A DNA stretch of 64,000 nucleotides, taken from positions 1 through 64,000 of the forward strand of contig JAJDUR010000094.1 of assembly GCA_022826585.1 (NCBI GenBank), in the 5' to 3' direction. The translations under genes and the position numbers were made by a program. How positions within the stretch are numbered: the stretch's first letter is position 1; each line of letters starts with the position of its first letter. Positions 40,372-48,897 of the stretch are shown piece by piece. The notes under the pieces are model-generated. The model saw only the letters and a list, made by a program, of their open reading frames with translations. It had not been told where the DNA came from and searched no databases. The DNA is from Dehalococcoidia bacterium. Lineage in GTDB: Bacteria; Chloroflexota; Dehalococcoidia; Tepidiformales; Tepidiformaceae.

Positions 40372-41760
40372 TCAGCCCCTGGCCTTGCGGAATCGCCACC
40401 CGTAGAGGATGCCCCCGTAGTAATTGAACATGCGCCTCGCCTGGGGGTCGTCGAAGGGGTAGCCGGCGCCCAGCTGGCGGGCGGCGGCGAGGCCGGTCAC
40501 GAGGCAGGTCTCCTGGCTGTTGATGAGCGTGTGGGCGCCGCAGTGCCAGGTCCGCCGCTTGCCCTGGATGAAGCGGAAGAGGTGAACGAGCAGGGCGACG
40601 TGGCGCACGTCGTGCACGACGTGCTGGAACCACCACTTCTTCACGACCTTCTCCTCGTCGATGTCGCTGATGGGGTTGTAGGTGACGAGGCAGGGCTTGT
40701 CGGAGCTGTTCGCCCAGGGCTGCTGGTTATGCATGATGTAGGTGATCTCGTAGTTGTCCGGCCGGGCGCCGTACTGCTCGACGAAGTTGGTCCGCGTCTC
40801 CAGGGGTTTCGTCTCGTTGTCGGGGAGGACGGAGGCGTCGGAGTGCACGACGGTGTGGTTGTGGAGCTCGCTCTCGTAGCGGATGGAGGAGAGGAGGAAG
40901 CGCTCGAGGAAGGTGGGCCGGTCGAGCGCCATGAGGGTCTGGTTCGCGTTGCAGGCGAAGATGACCTCGTCGAACTCTTCCCTAGCGCCCGCTTCGTCTT
41001 CGACCACGACGCCGTCCTTGTGGCGATGCACCTTGCGGACGGGCCTGTCGAGGTAAGTCTTGTCCTGGAACCCGGCGGACAGGTTCTCGTAGATGCGGCG
41101 GGTGCCCTGGTCCCAGGTCTGCATGGGCGTGGCGGTCTCGATGTCGAAGAACTCGAGGTACCTGCTGAAGAGGGCGGCGGGCATGTCGAACACGTTCGTG
41201 GCCATGAGGAAGTTGATGAACATGGGCTTCAGGATCTTGTAGCGGAAGTCGGCGGAGAAGCCGCCCAGGTTCAGCACGGTCCCCATGCTGATGTAGTTGA
41301 AGGGGTTGAGGGCGTTGAGGAGCTTGGAGCGGGAGTGGGTGAGCCAGCCGAAGCGGTGGAGCCACTTGAGCAGGCGCTGGAACCTTGCGATCTCGTCCTG
41401 GAGCTGCTCCCTGATCTCGGAGTCGAAGTCGTGGGCGTAGAGGCCGCCCTTATACCTGACGCTGTAATTGAAGCGGGTATCGAAGCGCTCGATGCCGAAC
41501 CGCTCCAGCAGGAGGAGGACGTGCTCATAGACAGAGGGGATGAGGGCGGTGACGGAGATGTCGAAGGGGATGGAGGTGCCGTCATCCTGCGGCATGTCGA
41601 CGGTGACGGCGTTCCCGCCGACCTGTTCGCGGGCTTCGAAGAGGCGGAAGTCGAATCGGTCGGGGTGGTGGTGGAGCGCCCAGGCGGCGCCCAGCCCGGA
41701 CATGCCCCCGCCGACGATGGCTATGCGCCGCGGCGCGGCTCCGCTCCCACTACTCGCCAT
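40372..41760 (-). CDS. NAD(P)/FAD-dependent oxidoreductase (amine-oxidase-like, COG2907)
   Basis: ATG 41760 gives 462 residues with the dinucleotide motif RIAIVGGGMSGLGAAWAL and the E-x-R/Q-x-GG motif (FEAREQVGGNAVTV). The later YSVRYKGGLY, HNHTVVHSDASVLP and TWHCGAHT segments resemble the COG2907 protein often found near cyclopropane fatty-acid and DUF1365 genes. Those partners are not here. The role may be fatty-acid or polyene modification, but that is not established. Confidence 0.88.
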   Translation of the reverse strand: MASSGSGAAPRRIAIVGGGMSGLGAAWALHHHPDRFDFRLFEAREQVGGNAVTVDMPQDDGTSIPFDISVTALIPSVYEHVLLLLERFGIERFDTRFNYSVRYKGGLYAHDFDSEIREQLQDEIARFQRLLKWLHRFGWLTHSRSKLLNALNPFNYISMGTVLNLGGFSADFRYKILKPMFINFLMATNVFDMPAALFSRYLEFFDIETATPMQTWDQGTRRIYENLSAGFQDKTYLDRPVRKVHRHKDGVVVEDEAGAREEFDEVIFACNANQTLMALDRPTFLERFLLSSIRYESELHNHTVVHSDASVLPDNETKPLETRTNFVEQYGARPDNYEITYIMHNQQPWANSSDKPCLVTYNPISDIDEEKVVKKWWFQHVVHDVRHVALLVHLFRFIQGKRRTWHCGAHTLINSQETCLVTGLAAARQLGAGYPFDDPQARRMFNYYGGILYGWRFRKARG

Positions 41761-41848
41761 GAGCCCCTGTCCTACCACTCTTGCCCGCTGGTGGCCAGTC
41801 CAGAGCCTTCCCCAACCATGGCGGCGGGCGTGCAGGAAGGGAGCGTGA

Positions 41849-43183
41849 TCACTCCTCGCGCGCGGCGATGGGGCGCATGGCGGCGTCGGCCGCGTCCATG
41901 GGCTCCAGGCCCTCACGGAAGGTCCCGCTCCGGACCAGCGAGCGGACCTCGGGCAACAGCATCGAGGCGGCGGCGAAGCCGGCGGTCCAGAGCGTGCCCG
42001 CCGCGATCAAGAGCGGGCGTACGCCGACGCCGTCCGAGAGCCAGCCGAATCCGTAGTTCACGAACGCCATCTGTCCGGCAGCAAGCATGATGTACAGCGA
42101 CATCACGCGCCCCCGCAACTCGTCGGGCGCGACGCGCTGCACGAACAGGACCGTGACCGCCATGAAGCTCGCCTGGGTGGCGCCGGCGAGCACGCCGCCG
42201 GTGACGGCGACGTGGGGCGTCGCGGCGAAGCCGAGGACGAGCAGCGCGAGGCCGCTGCCGATGCCAACCAGGAAGAACGCCCGTCCCAGGGCCGCGTCGC
42301 TCCGGATCATCGAGATGATGAGCGTGCCGACGACCGAGCCGGCGCCGATGCCGACGATGATGCTGCTGAAGGTGACATCGGCGCCGCCGACGTCCGTCGC
42401 GAGGGTGGGCATCATCGAGTCGAACGCCATGGTCGCGCCGCAGTGGAAGCCGACGAGCACGAGCACCACCAGCAGGCGGGAGTCGCCGGCGACGTGGTAG
42501 ACGCCCTCTCGCACATCGCGGAAGACGGGGCCGATGGCCAGGACGCGGCCGGGGGCGCTCGGGAACGGGGCGCTCCGGTATTCCAGCCGCACGAGCTGCT
42601 GGAGGGCCAGCACCAGGAACGCGCCGGACAGGGCGAAGACCGCATCGGCGCCGATCGTGGCGAGCAGCGCGCCTCCCAGGAGCGGGCCCACGATGCGAGA
42701 CCCGTGGCGGGTGATGCCGGAGAGGGCCACGGCGTTGAGCAGGTGCTCCTCGCGGACGACGTTCGGGACGATGGCCTGCTCGGCGGGCATGCCGAAGGAA
42801 CGGGCGACGCCGTCGATGCTGGCGAAGAGCAGCACATGCCACGGCTCGACGACGCCGGCGAAGGTGATCGCGGCCAGCGCGCCGGCCACGACGATGCCGA
42901 CGGCGTCGGCGGCGATGGCCATGAGGCGCCGGTCGACACGGTCGGCGAGGGCCCCGCCGACGGGCCCGGAGAGGGCCAGGGGGACCATGCCGGCGAAGGT
43001 GACCGCGCCGACCCAGAAGCCCTTGCCGGTCAGCTCGTGCACGAGCCAGCCGCGGGCGAGCAGCATGGTCCAGAACGAGGCCGACGCGAAGAAGGCGTTC
43101 CAGAAGACGCGGCGGAAGTCCGCGTACAGCAGGGACGGGTGCCGCTCGGTGATGCGGGTCAACAGCGCCTGCGTTCTGGTCAC
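41849..43183 (-). CDS. MFS transporter
   Basis: The 444-residue protein has about 12 hydrophobic helices and the MFS loop motif after TM2 (GGALADRVDRRLMA), as well as helix patterns of the enterobactin-exporter-like/MFS_3 branch (RSFGMPAEQAIVPNVV). GTG 43183 is the start. It is probably an exporter or drug-resistance permease. Gap 43184-43319 toward phoU shows nothing that I can support. Confidence 0.92.
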   Translation of the reverse strand: MTRTQALLTRITERHPSLLYADFRRVFWNAFFASASFWTMLLARGWLVHELTGKGFWVGAVTFAGMVPLALSGPVGGALADRVDRRLMAIAADAVGIVVAGALAAITFAGVVEPWHVLLFASIDGVARSFGMPAEQAIVPNVVREEHLLNAVALSGITRHGSRIVGPLLGGALLATIGADAVFALSGAFLVLALQQLVRLEYRSAPFPSAPGRVLAIGPVFRDVREGVYHVAGDSRLLVVLVLVGFHCGATMAFDSMMPTLATDVGGADVTFSSIIVGIGAGSVVGTLIISMIRSDAALGRAFFLVGIGSGLALLVLGFAATPHVAVTGGVLAGATQASFMAVTVLFVQRVAPDELRGRVMSLYIMLAAGQMAFVNYGFGWLSDGVGVRPLLIAAGTLWTAGFAAASMLLPEVRSLVRSGTFREGLEPMDAADAAMRPIAAREE

Positions 43184-43319
43184 TCACCCCTCGCGCCACG
43201 AACCCTACGCCGGTAGCCCGGGGAGCGGGAGCCGGAGCGCCCTTCACGCCCAGGGGCAGGGGACATCTTCAACACGGCGGTAGCTCGCGGCGCCGACGGC
43301 GAACCGGGTTCAGCGCGGG

Positions 43320-43988
43320 CTAGTACTTGGAGACGTTGATCTCTTCCATGCGCCCGGTGACGAGGTAAATGACGCGCTCGCAGATGTTGGTGCAGCGGTC
43401 GGCGATGCGCTCGAGGTTGTGGGCGGTCCAGAGGTAGTAGGTGTTGCGCTCGATCATCGCCGGGTTCTCGATCATGCCGCGGAAGGCTTCGTCGTAAACG
43501 GCGTCCTGGAGGCGATCGACCTCGTCGTCGGCGTCGCAGACGCGGCGGGCCTCGTCGACGTTGCGTTCGACGTAGGCCTTGAGGCTATCGCGCAGCATGG
43601 CGATGGAGCGGTCGGCCATGGCGGGGATGTAGCCCATGCGCCGGGGCACCTCCTCGGGCTCGCCGAGGCGCAGGTTGATGCTGGCGATGCCCTCGGCGTG
43701 GTCCCCGATGCGCTCGAGGTCGGTGATGATCATGAGGGCGCTCATGACGGCGCGGAGGTCGCTGGCGAGGGGCTGCTGGGAAGCGATGACGAAGAGGGCC
43801 TGCTCCTCGATGTCGAAGCGCTTCTTATTGATGGCGAGGTCTTCCTCGATGATGCGCTGGGACCACTCGAGGTCGGCGGAGCGGAGGGACTCGACGCTGT
43901 CGACGACGGCCTTCTCGGCCATGGATCCGAGGATGAGCACGTCGTCCTGGAGGTCGGTGAGCTCCTTATGGAAGAGCTCTCGGGCCAT
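43320..43988 (-). CDS. phoU: Phosphate transport regulator PhoU
   Basis: A 222-residue PhoU with both E-x3-D-type metal-binding helices (DLERIGDHAEGI and NLERIADRCTNI) and the ATDLRAVMSALMIITDLERIGDH-like two-bundle layout. PhoU represses phosphate signalling through PstB and the sensor kinase. It is the last gene of the pstCAB-phoU cluster. Confidence 0.96.
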   Translation of the reverse strand: MARELFHKELTDLQDDVLILGSMAEKAVVDSVESLRSADLEWSQRIIEEDLAINKKRFDIEEQALFVIASQQPLASDLRAVMSALMIITDLERIGDHAEGIASINLRLGEPEEVPRRMGYIPAMADRSIAMLRDSLKAYVERNVDEARRVCDADDEVDRLQDAVYDEAFRGMIENPAMIERNTYYLWTAHNLERIADRCTNICERVIYLVTGRMEEINVSKY

Positions 43989-44002
43989 GGGGCACCGCCC
44001 TT

Positions 44003-44878
44003 CTAGCCGAAACGTCCGCTTATGTAGTCCTCCGTCCGCTGGTCGGCGGGCTGAGTGAACATCGTTTCGGTCGGAGCATACTCGATAAGCTGCCCCGTGA
44101 TTTCCTCGTCGGTGAGCATGAAGGCGGTGTAATCGGAGACGCGGGCGGCCTGCTGCATGTTGTGGGTGACGACGACGATGGTGTAGTCGGTGGCCAGCTC
44201 CCGCATGAGGTCCTCGATCTTGAGGGTGGCGATGGGGTCGAGGGCGGAGCAGGGCTCGTCCATGAGGATGACGTCGGGGTTGTTGGCGAGGGCGCGGGCG
44301 ATGCAGAGGCGCTGCTGCTGGCCGCCGGAGAGCGCGAGGCCGGACTGCTTCAGGTCGTCCTTCACCTCGCCCCAGAGGGCGGCGCGCTGGAGGGAGCTCT
44401 CGACGAGGTCGTCGAGGTTGCCGCGGAAGCCGTTCACGCGGGCGCCGAAGGCGACGTTGTCGTAGATGGACTTTGGGAAGGGGTTGGGCTTCTGGAAGAC
44501 CATGCCGATGCGGCGGCGGACCTCGACGGGGTCGACGTCTGAGCCGTAGATATCGGCGTTGCGGTAGGTGACGTTGCCCTCGATGGTGACGCCGGGGATG
44601 AGGTCGTTCATGCGGTTGAGGCAGCGGAGGAGGGTGCTCTTGCCGCAGCCCGAGGGCCCGATGAGGGCGGTGACCTTCTTGCGGGGAATGTCGAGGCCGA
44701 CCTTCGTGAGGGCCTGCTTGCCGCTGTACCAGAGGCTCAGGTCGGAGATGGAGAAGGCGAGCTCTCCCTCGGGCCTGGCCACGTTCCGGGAGGGCTTGTG
44801 CTCGGTCGCGGGCTTGCCCCGCAGGGCCTCGCGGGCCTGCTCATCGGTGGGGGTGGTGGAGCGAACGCGAATCGACAT
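44003..44878 (-). CDS. pstB: Phosphate ABC transporter ATP-binding protein PstB
   Basis: The 291-residue ABC ATPase has Walker [10 protein letters not shown], the PstB-specific [12 protein letters not shown] insertion, the Q-loop ([20 protein letters not shown]), signature LSGGQQQR and Walker [13 protein letters not shown]. The N-terminus is longer by about 40 residues than in E. coli PstB. It gives energy to PstC/PstA. Spacing to phoU is 14 nt. Confidence 0.97.
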   Translation of the reverse strand: MSIRVRSTTPTDEQAREALRGKPATEHKPSRNVARPEGELAFSISDLSLWYSGKQALTKVGLDIPRKKVTALIGPSGCGKSTLLRCLNRMNDLIPGVTIEGNVTYRNADIYGSDVDPVEVRRRIGMVFQKPNPFPKSIYDNVAFGARVNGFRGNLDDLVESSLQRAALWGEVKDDLKQSGLALSGGQQQRLCIARALANNPDVILMDEPCSALDPIATLKIEDLMRELATDYTIVVVTHNMQQAARVSDYTAFMLTDEEITGQLIEYAPTETMFTQPADQRTEDYISGRFG

Positions 44879-44903
44879 GCTGGGGCCTCACATCCTACTA
44901 CTG

Positions 44904-45809
44904 TCAGTTGCGCCTCAGGCGGTCACGGACGACGAGCGCCAGTGCGTTGAGCCCGATGACGGCGATCATGAGCACGATGATTCCGGCGGCGGCGTTGGCG
45001 CGGAACTCGGGCTGCGGGCGGATGGTCCAGTTGTAGACCTGGATGGGCAGGGTGGTGAAGGAGTCGAAGAGGCCGCCGAAGCTGAGCTCGGGGTCGAAAG
45101 CGATGAAGGTGAAGGCGCCGATCATGATGAGGGCGGCGGTTTCGCCGGCGGCGCGGGCCACGGCGAGGATGGTGCCGGTGAGGATGCCGGGCATGGCGCC
45201 GGGGAGGACGTGGTGCCAGACGGTCTGCCAGCGGCTGGCGCCGAGGGCGAGGGACCCCTCGCGGATGCTGGGCGGCACCTGGTTGATGGCCTCGACGGAG
45301 GTGATGACGGTCATGGGCAGGATCATCAGGGCGAGGGTGAGGGCGCCGGCGAGGATGCTCGGGCCGAAGTCCATGAGCCGCACGAAGACGGCCAGGCCGA
45401 GGATGCCGTAGATGATGCTGGGGACGCCGGCGAGGTTGGCGATGTTGAGGCGGACGGTGGTGAGGATGGCGTTCTGGGGGGCGAACTCCTCCATCCAGAC
45501 GGCGGCGCCCACGGCCACGGGGATGGCGAAGAGGACCGTGAAGACGAGCACCCAGACGGAGCCGAGGATGCTGGACCGGATGCCGGCCCGCTCGGCGAAG
45601 CGGGAGGGGTAGTTGGAGAGGAAGTCCCAGTCGAGGGAGGGGATGCCGACGATGGCGTTGTCGATGCCGAGGATGACGAGGACGACGAGGCCGAGCAGGG
45701 TGGCGCCGAGGAGGATGTAGCGGGAGGCGCGGGACCAGGCCTGGCGCCTGGCGACGCCGCCCTCGGCCTGGAGCCTGACGGTTGCCGGGGTGGCTTCGGC
45801 GGCGCTCAC
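44904..45809 (-). CDS. pstA: Phosphate ABC transporter permease PstA
   Basis: A 301-residue membrane protein with six transmembrane helices, the PstA-type substrate-loop (VPSIIYGILGLAVF) and the EAA coupling loop (INQVPPSIREGSLALGASRWQTVWHHVLPGAMPG). It overlaps the pstC stop by one base. With PstC it forms the channel for inorganic phosphate. Confidence 0.96.
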   Translation of the reverse strand: MSAAEATPATVRLQAEGGVARRQAWSRASRYILLGATLLGLVVLVILGIDNAIVGIPSLDWDFLSNYPSRFAERAGIRSSILGSVWVLVFTVLFAIPVAVGAAVWMEEFAPQNAILTTVRLNIANLAGVPSIIYGILGLAVFVRLMDFGPSILAGALTLALMILPMTVITSVEAINQVPPSIREGSLALGASRWQTVWHHVLPGAMPGILTGTILAVARAAGETAALIMIGAFTFIAFDPELSFGGLFDSFTTLPIQVYNWTIRPQPEFRANAAAGIIVLMIAVIGLNALALVVRDRLRRN

Positions 45810-46756
45810 TACTCGTACGCCTCCCGGAAGCGGCGGACGATGATCTGGGCCGCCACGTTCAGCACGAAGGTCATGAGGAAGAGGAGGGCGCCGACGGCGA
45901 AGAGCGACGTGTAGTCGGTAGTGCCGCGGGCAGCATCACCCAGGGCCACCTGGAGCATGTAGCCCGTCATGGTCTGGATGCTCTCGAGGGGGGAGAGGGA
46001 GAGGGTGGGGGTGGAGCCGGCGGCCACCGCCACGATCATCGTCTCGCCGATGACGCGGGCGATGGCGAGGAGGATGGCGGCCATGATGCCGGAGATGGCG
46101 GCGGGGAAGACGACGCGGAAGGCGACCTCGAGGCGGGTGGCGCCGAGGCCGTAAGCGGCCTCGCGCAGATCCCGGGGAACGCTCGCCATCGCATCCTCGG
46201 AAACGGACGCGATGATGGGCAGGATCATGACGCCGAGCATGATGCTGGCGGAGAGGGAGTTGAAGAACGACACCTTGCCGCCGAGGAGGGGGAGGAGGAC
46301 GTCGTCGGAGATGAAGGTGAGGGCGAAGTAGGCGTAGACGACGGTGGGGACGCCGGCGAGCAGCTCGAGGAGGGGCTTGAGGAAGCGCCGCGTCTGCACG
46401 TGGGCGTACTCGCTCAGGTAGACGGCGGCGGCGAGGCCGAGGGGGAGGGCGATGATCATCGACCAGAGGGTGACGTTGATGGTGCCGAGCACGAGCTCCC
46501 AGACGCCGAAGCTGCGGGGGTTGAAGAGCGTCTGCCACTCGTTCCCGGGGTTGAAGAAGTGCCAGAACGAGACTTCCCGGAAGAAGCCGATGGCATCGGA
46601 GAAGAGCACGTAGATGATGGCGAACGTGGTCGCGATGGAGACGGCGGCGCAGAGCACGAGCGCGACCACGATGAGGTTCTCGCCGGGGCGGCGGAGGGGG
46701 CGTTTTCGCAGGGCGCGGGCGAGGTCGGCGCCTTCGGGGGAGCTGGCTAGCGCCAC
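45809..46756 (-). CDS. pstC: Phosphate ABC transporter permease PstC
   Basis: A 315-residue permease starting at GTG 46756 behind AGGAGG. Six helices and the EAA loop (MASVPRDLREAAYGLGATRLEVAFRVVFPAAISG) are present. It is first in pstC-pstA-pstB-phoU. No pstS binding protein lies in the window; it may be elsewhere. Upstream (46757-46908) holds an inverted repeat of possible regulatory meaning. Confidence 0.96.
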   Translation of the reverse strand: MALASSPEGADLARALRKRPLRRPGENLIVVALVLCAAVSIATTFAIIYVLFSDAIGFFREVSFWHFFNPGNEWQTLFNPRSFGVWELVLGTINVTLWSMIIALPLGLAAAVYLSEYAHVQTRRFLKPLLELLAGVPTVVYAYFALTFISDDVLLPLLGGKVSFFNSLSASIMLGVMILPIIASVSEDAMASVPRDLREAAYGLGATRLEVAFRVVFPAAISGIMAAILLAIARVIGETMIVAVAAGSTPTLSLSPLESIQTMTGYMLQVALGDAARGTTDYTSLFAVGALLFLMTFVLNVAAQIIVRRFREAYE

Positions 46757-46818
46757 GCGCCGCCTCCTGCCTGCCGGGGACCGGATTCACTCATCCGGGT
46801 GGGAGCATGCAGCAGGGT

Positions 46819-46896
46819 CGTTAACGGGCCGGGCGATGTCTCCGTTCGCGCCACTCGCGGGGAACGTATGGACGGGCGATTAATGGCCCGTTAACG
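46819..46896 (-). promoter_or_regulatory. GTTAAC inverted repeats upstream of pstC (possible Pho box region)
   Basis: CGTTAACGGGCC at 46819-46830 and GGCCCGTTAACG at 46885-46896 are perfect 12-nt inverted repeats. In minus-strand order the distal one reads TTAACGGGCCATTAAT, two TTAAY words 11 nt apart, the helical periodicity of PhoB/PhoP boxes. This is the only plausible regulatory site between the pst operon and the next gene; the activator is unknown. Confidence 0.4.
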
Positions 46897-46908
46897 CGGC
46901 GGCGGGGT

Positions 46909-47865
46909 TCAGGAGGCGGAGCGTTCGACCTCGTCGAGCGCCAACTCCAGCAGCTCCTCCAGATGGTCCCACGTGTACCAGGGCAGGTCGTCGTTGAAGG
47001 CGCGCCAGCCGTGGTAGATGACCCCGAGCTCGAACAGCCAGCGGGTGCGGAAGAAGGCCATATCCGCCAGCTCGCCATCGCCCCGCGCGGCTTCGTAGGC
47101 CTGCAGGAAGAACTGGTCGCGGACCGGGCCGAAGGGGGCGCCCTTCAGGTGCCCGAGGGCGAGCACCTGGGCGACGTCGTTGCGGGTATCGCCGAGGCGG
47201 GCCTGCTCCCAGTCGACGACGGCCGCCACCTCGCCCCCGCGGAAGAGGTAGTTGAAGACGTTGATATCGCCCTGGCAGAAGCCGACGGGGGCGCCCCAGG
47301 GAACGCGCTCCCGGAGGCTGGCAAGGGCGCGTCGGAGGATGGGGGCGTCCGCGCCGGGGAACCGCTCCATGCGCTCCCCGATAACCTCGAGCTCGGCGCG
47401 GGTGGCGGCGGCCGCGGACTGGGGGACGGCGAGGACCTCGTCGAGACCGAGGGCGCGCCAGTCGAGGGCGTGGATGCGCGCCACCATGGCGGCATAGGCG
47501 CTGAAGCTCGCCTCAGGGCCGGCGACGCCCATGTGGGGCGCATCGACCCACTCGAGCACGACGAAGGGGGCGCCGAGCACGGTGCGGTCGGCTTCTTCGC
47601 CGACGACGCGGGGGACGGGCACGGGGGAGGGGTGGAGGCAGCGCAGCACGGCCGCCTCACGGCGCACGTCGTCGGGCTCGAAGATGCCGCGCTCGCGCTG
47701 GAGGCGGAGGAGGAGGGCGGGGAGGGGCGCGCTCGCCAGGGAGGCGCGGAGGATGACGTTGGAGGCGCCACCCTCGACGGGGTGGAGAGCGAGCACCTCG
47801 GCCCCGCCGTAGCCGTCCAGGCAACGCAGCCAGTCTTCGAAGGCGGCGGGGGCCGGCACATCCAT
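46909..47865 (-). CDS. Aminoglycoside phosphotransferase-family kinase
   Basis: The ATG at 47865 gives 318 residues. Kinase-like features are ALHPVEGGASNVILRA, LLLRLQRERG, the Brenner-type FCQGDINVFNYLF motif (catalytic Asp; the usual HxD is QGD) and VVDWEQARLGD as the metal-binding segment. Family members phosphorylate small hydroxyl compounds or act on acyl-CoA dehydrogenase-linked substrates (ACAD10/11-like). Substrate unknown. Confidence 0.88.
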   Translation of the reverse strand: MDVPAPAAFEDWLRCLDGYGGAEVLALHPVEGGASNVILRASLASAPLPALLLRLQRERGIFEPDDVRREAAVLRCLHPSPVPVPRVVGEEADRTVLGAPFVVLEWVDAPHMGVAGPEASFSAYAAMVARIHALDWRALGLDEVLAVPQSAAAATRAELEVIGERMERFPGADAPILRRALASLRERVPWGAPVGFCQGDINVFNYLFRGGEVAAVVDWEQARLGDTRNDVAQVLALGHLKGAPFGPVRDQFFLQAYEAARGDGELADMAFFRTRWLFELGVIYHGWRAFNDDLPWYTWDHLEELLELALDEVERSAS

Positions 47866-47922
47866 CGAGGCGGAGGGTACCGGGAAGTCAGGCCGGGCTC
47901 CAAGGCGGGGGTGCGGGCTCCC

Positions 47923-47928
47923 TATACT
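47923..47928 (+). promoter_or_regulatory. -10 box of the rhomboid gene, leaderless arrangement
   Basis: TATACT ends six nucleotides before the ATG at 47935, so transcription should begin at or next to the start codon. There is no ribosome site. The same arrangement (TANACT plus 6-7 nt) precedes at least ten other genes in the window. Confidence 0.7.
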
Positions 47929-47934
47929 CATCGC

Positions 47935-48816
47935 ATGGCCACGCGCACGGCTCCCTGCTACCGCCACGCGCGGCGCGCGGCGGCCATCCGGTGCCAGCGC
48001 TGCGAGCGGCCGATCTGCACGGAGTGCATGGTCTCGGCGGCAGTGGGGTTCCAGTGCCCGGAGTGCGTGCAGGCGGGGGCGCGCCGGACGCGGCAGTTTT
48101 CGCTGGCGGCCCGGCAACGTCCCGCGGTGACGATTTCCCTGATCGGGGTCAACGTCCTCGCCTGGTTCGTGGTGGCGGCGGCAACGGGCGACGTGTCGCT
48201 CTGGGGCGGCCAGGTGACCTCGGTGCACTTCGACTACGCCCTGCAGGGCCAGCTCGTCGACCGGGGGGAGTACTGGCGGCTGGGAACCTCGGCCTTCCTG
48301 CACTACGGGCTGCTGCACCTGGGCATGAACATGCTGGTGCTGTGGTGGCTTGGGCGGATGCTGGAGCCGGGCGTGGGCGGGGCGCGACTGCTACTGCTCT
48401 ACGGCGTCTCGCTGCTTGGCGGCTCGCTCGGGGCGCTGGTGCTCGACCCGAACGCGTTCACGGCGGGCGCGTCGGGGGCGGTGTTCGGGCTGGGCGGGGC
48501 GGTGGTGGTGGCGGAGCGGGCATCGCGCTTCAACCGGCAGGACTCGGGCGTGCTGGGGTTCCTCCTGATCAACATCGTCATCTCGCTGACGATCCCGGGG
48601 ATCTCGCTGGGCGGCCACGTCGGCGGGCTGATCCTGGGAGCACTGGCGGCGGGGGCGATGTGGGGTTTCCGAAACTGGCCGGCCTACACGCGGGCAGCGG
48701 CAGCGTCGTACCCGCTGAGGTTCCTCCCGGAGCTGGTCGTGGTCGCGCTGGGGGCGGGGACGGTGTGGCTGACCCTGACCGTGGTGGCGCCGCGCTGGTC
48801 CAACCCGCTGTTCTGA
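47935..48816 (+). CDS. Rhomboid-family intramembrane serine protease with N-terminal zinc-binding domain
   Basis: A 293-residue protein. The N-terminus has a B-box-type zinc module (CYRHARR...CQRCERPICTECM...CPEC), then six or seven helices of the rhomboid domain with the catalytic Ser in AGASGAVFGLGGAV and His in LGGHVGGLILGAL. The HYGLLHLGMNMLVL segment is the usual H-x2-H...N motif. It should cleave transmembrane substrates in the plasma membrane. Transcription seems leaderless (TATACT 6 nt before ATG). Confidence 0.94.
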   Translation: MATRTAPCYRHARRAAAIRCQRCERPICTECMVSAAVGFQCPECVQAGARRTRQFSLAARQRPAVTISLIGVNVLAWFVVAAATGDVSLWGGQVTSVHFDYALQGQLVDRGEYWRLGTSAFLHYGLLHLGMNMLVLWWLGRMLEPGVGGARLLLLYGVSLLGGSLGALVLDPNAFTAGASGAVFGLGGAVVVAERASRFNRQDSGVLGFLLINIVISLTIPGISLGGHVGGLILGALAAGAMWGFRNWPAYTRAAAASYPLRFLPELVVVALGAGTVWLTLTVVAPRWSNPLF

Positions 48817-48897
48817 GGCCGGTGGCTCCCAGCGGGCGCTACTGTACGATAACCGTCCCTCCGTCCCTTAACAGTCAGACCGGGAGCAGGCATCCGC

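Noticed and set aside
40246-42090. A 614-codon plus-strand frame across the FAD oxidoreductase
   Set aside because: Valine/glycine/aspartate-rich complement; the minus-strand frame carries the dinucleotide-binding motif and homologous segments.
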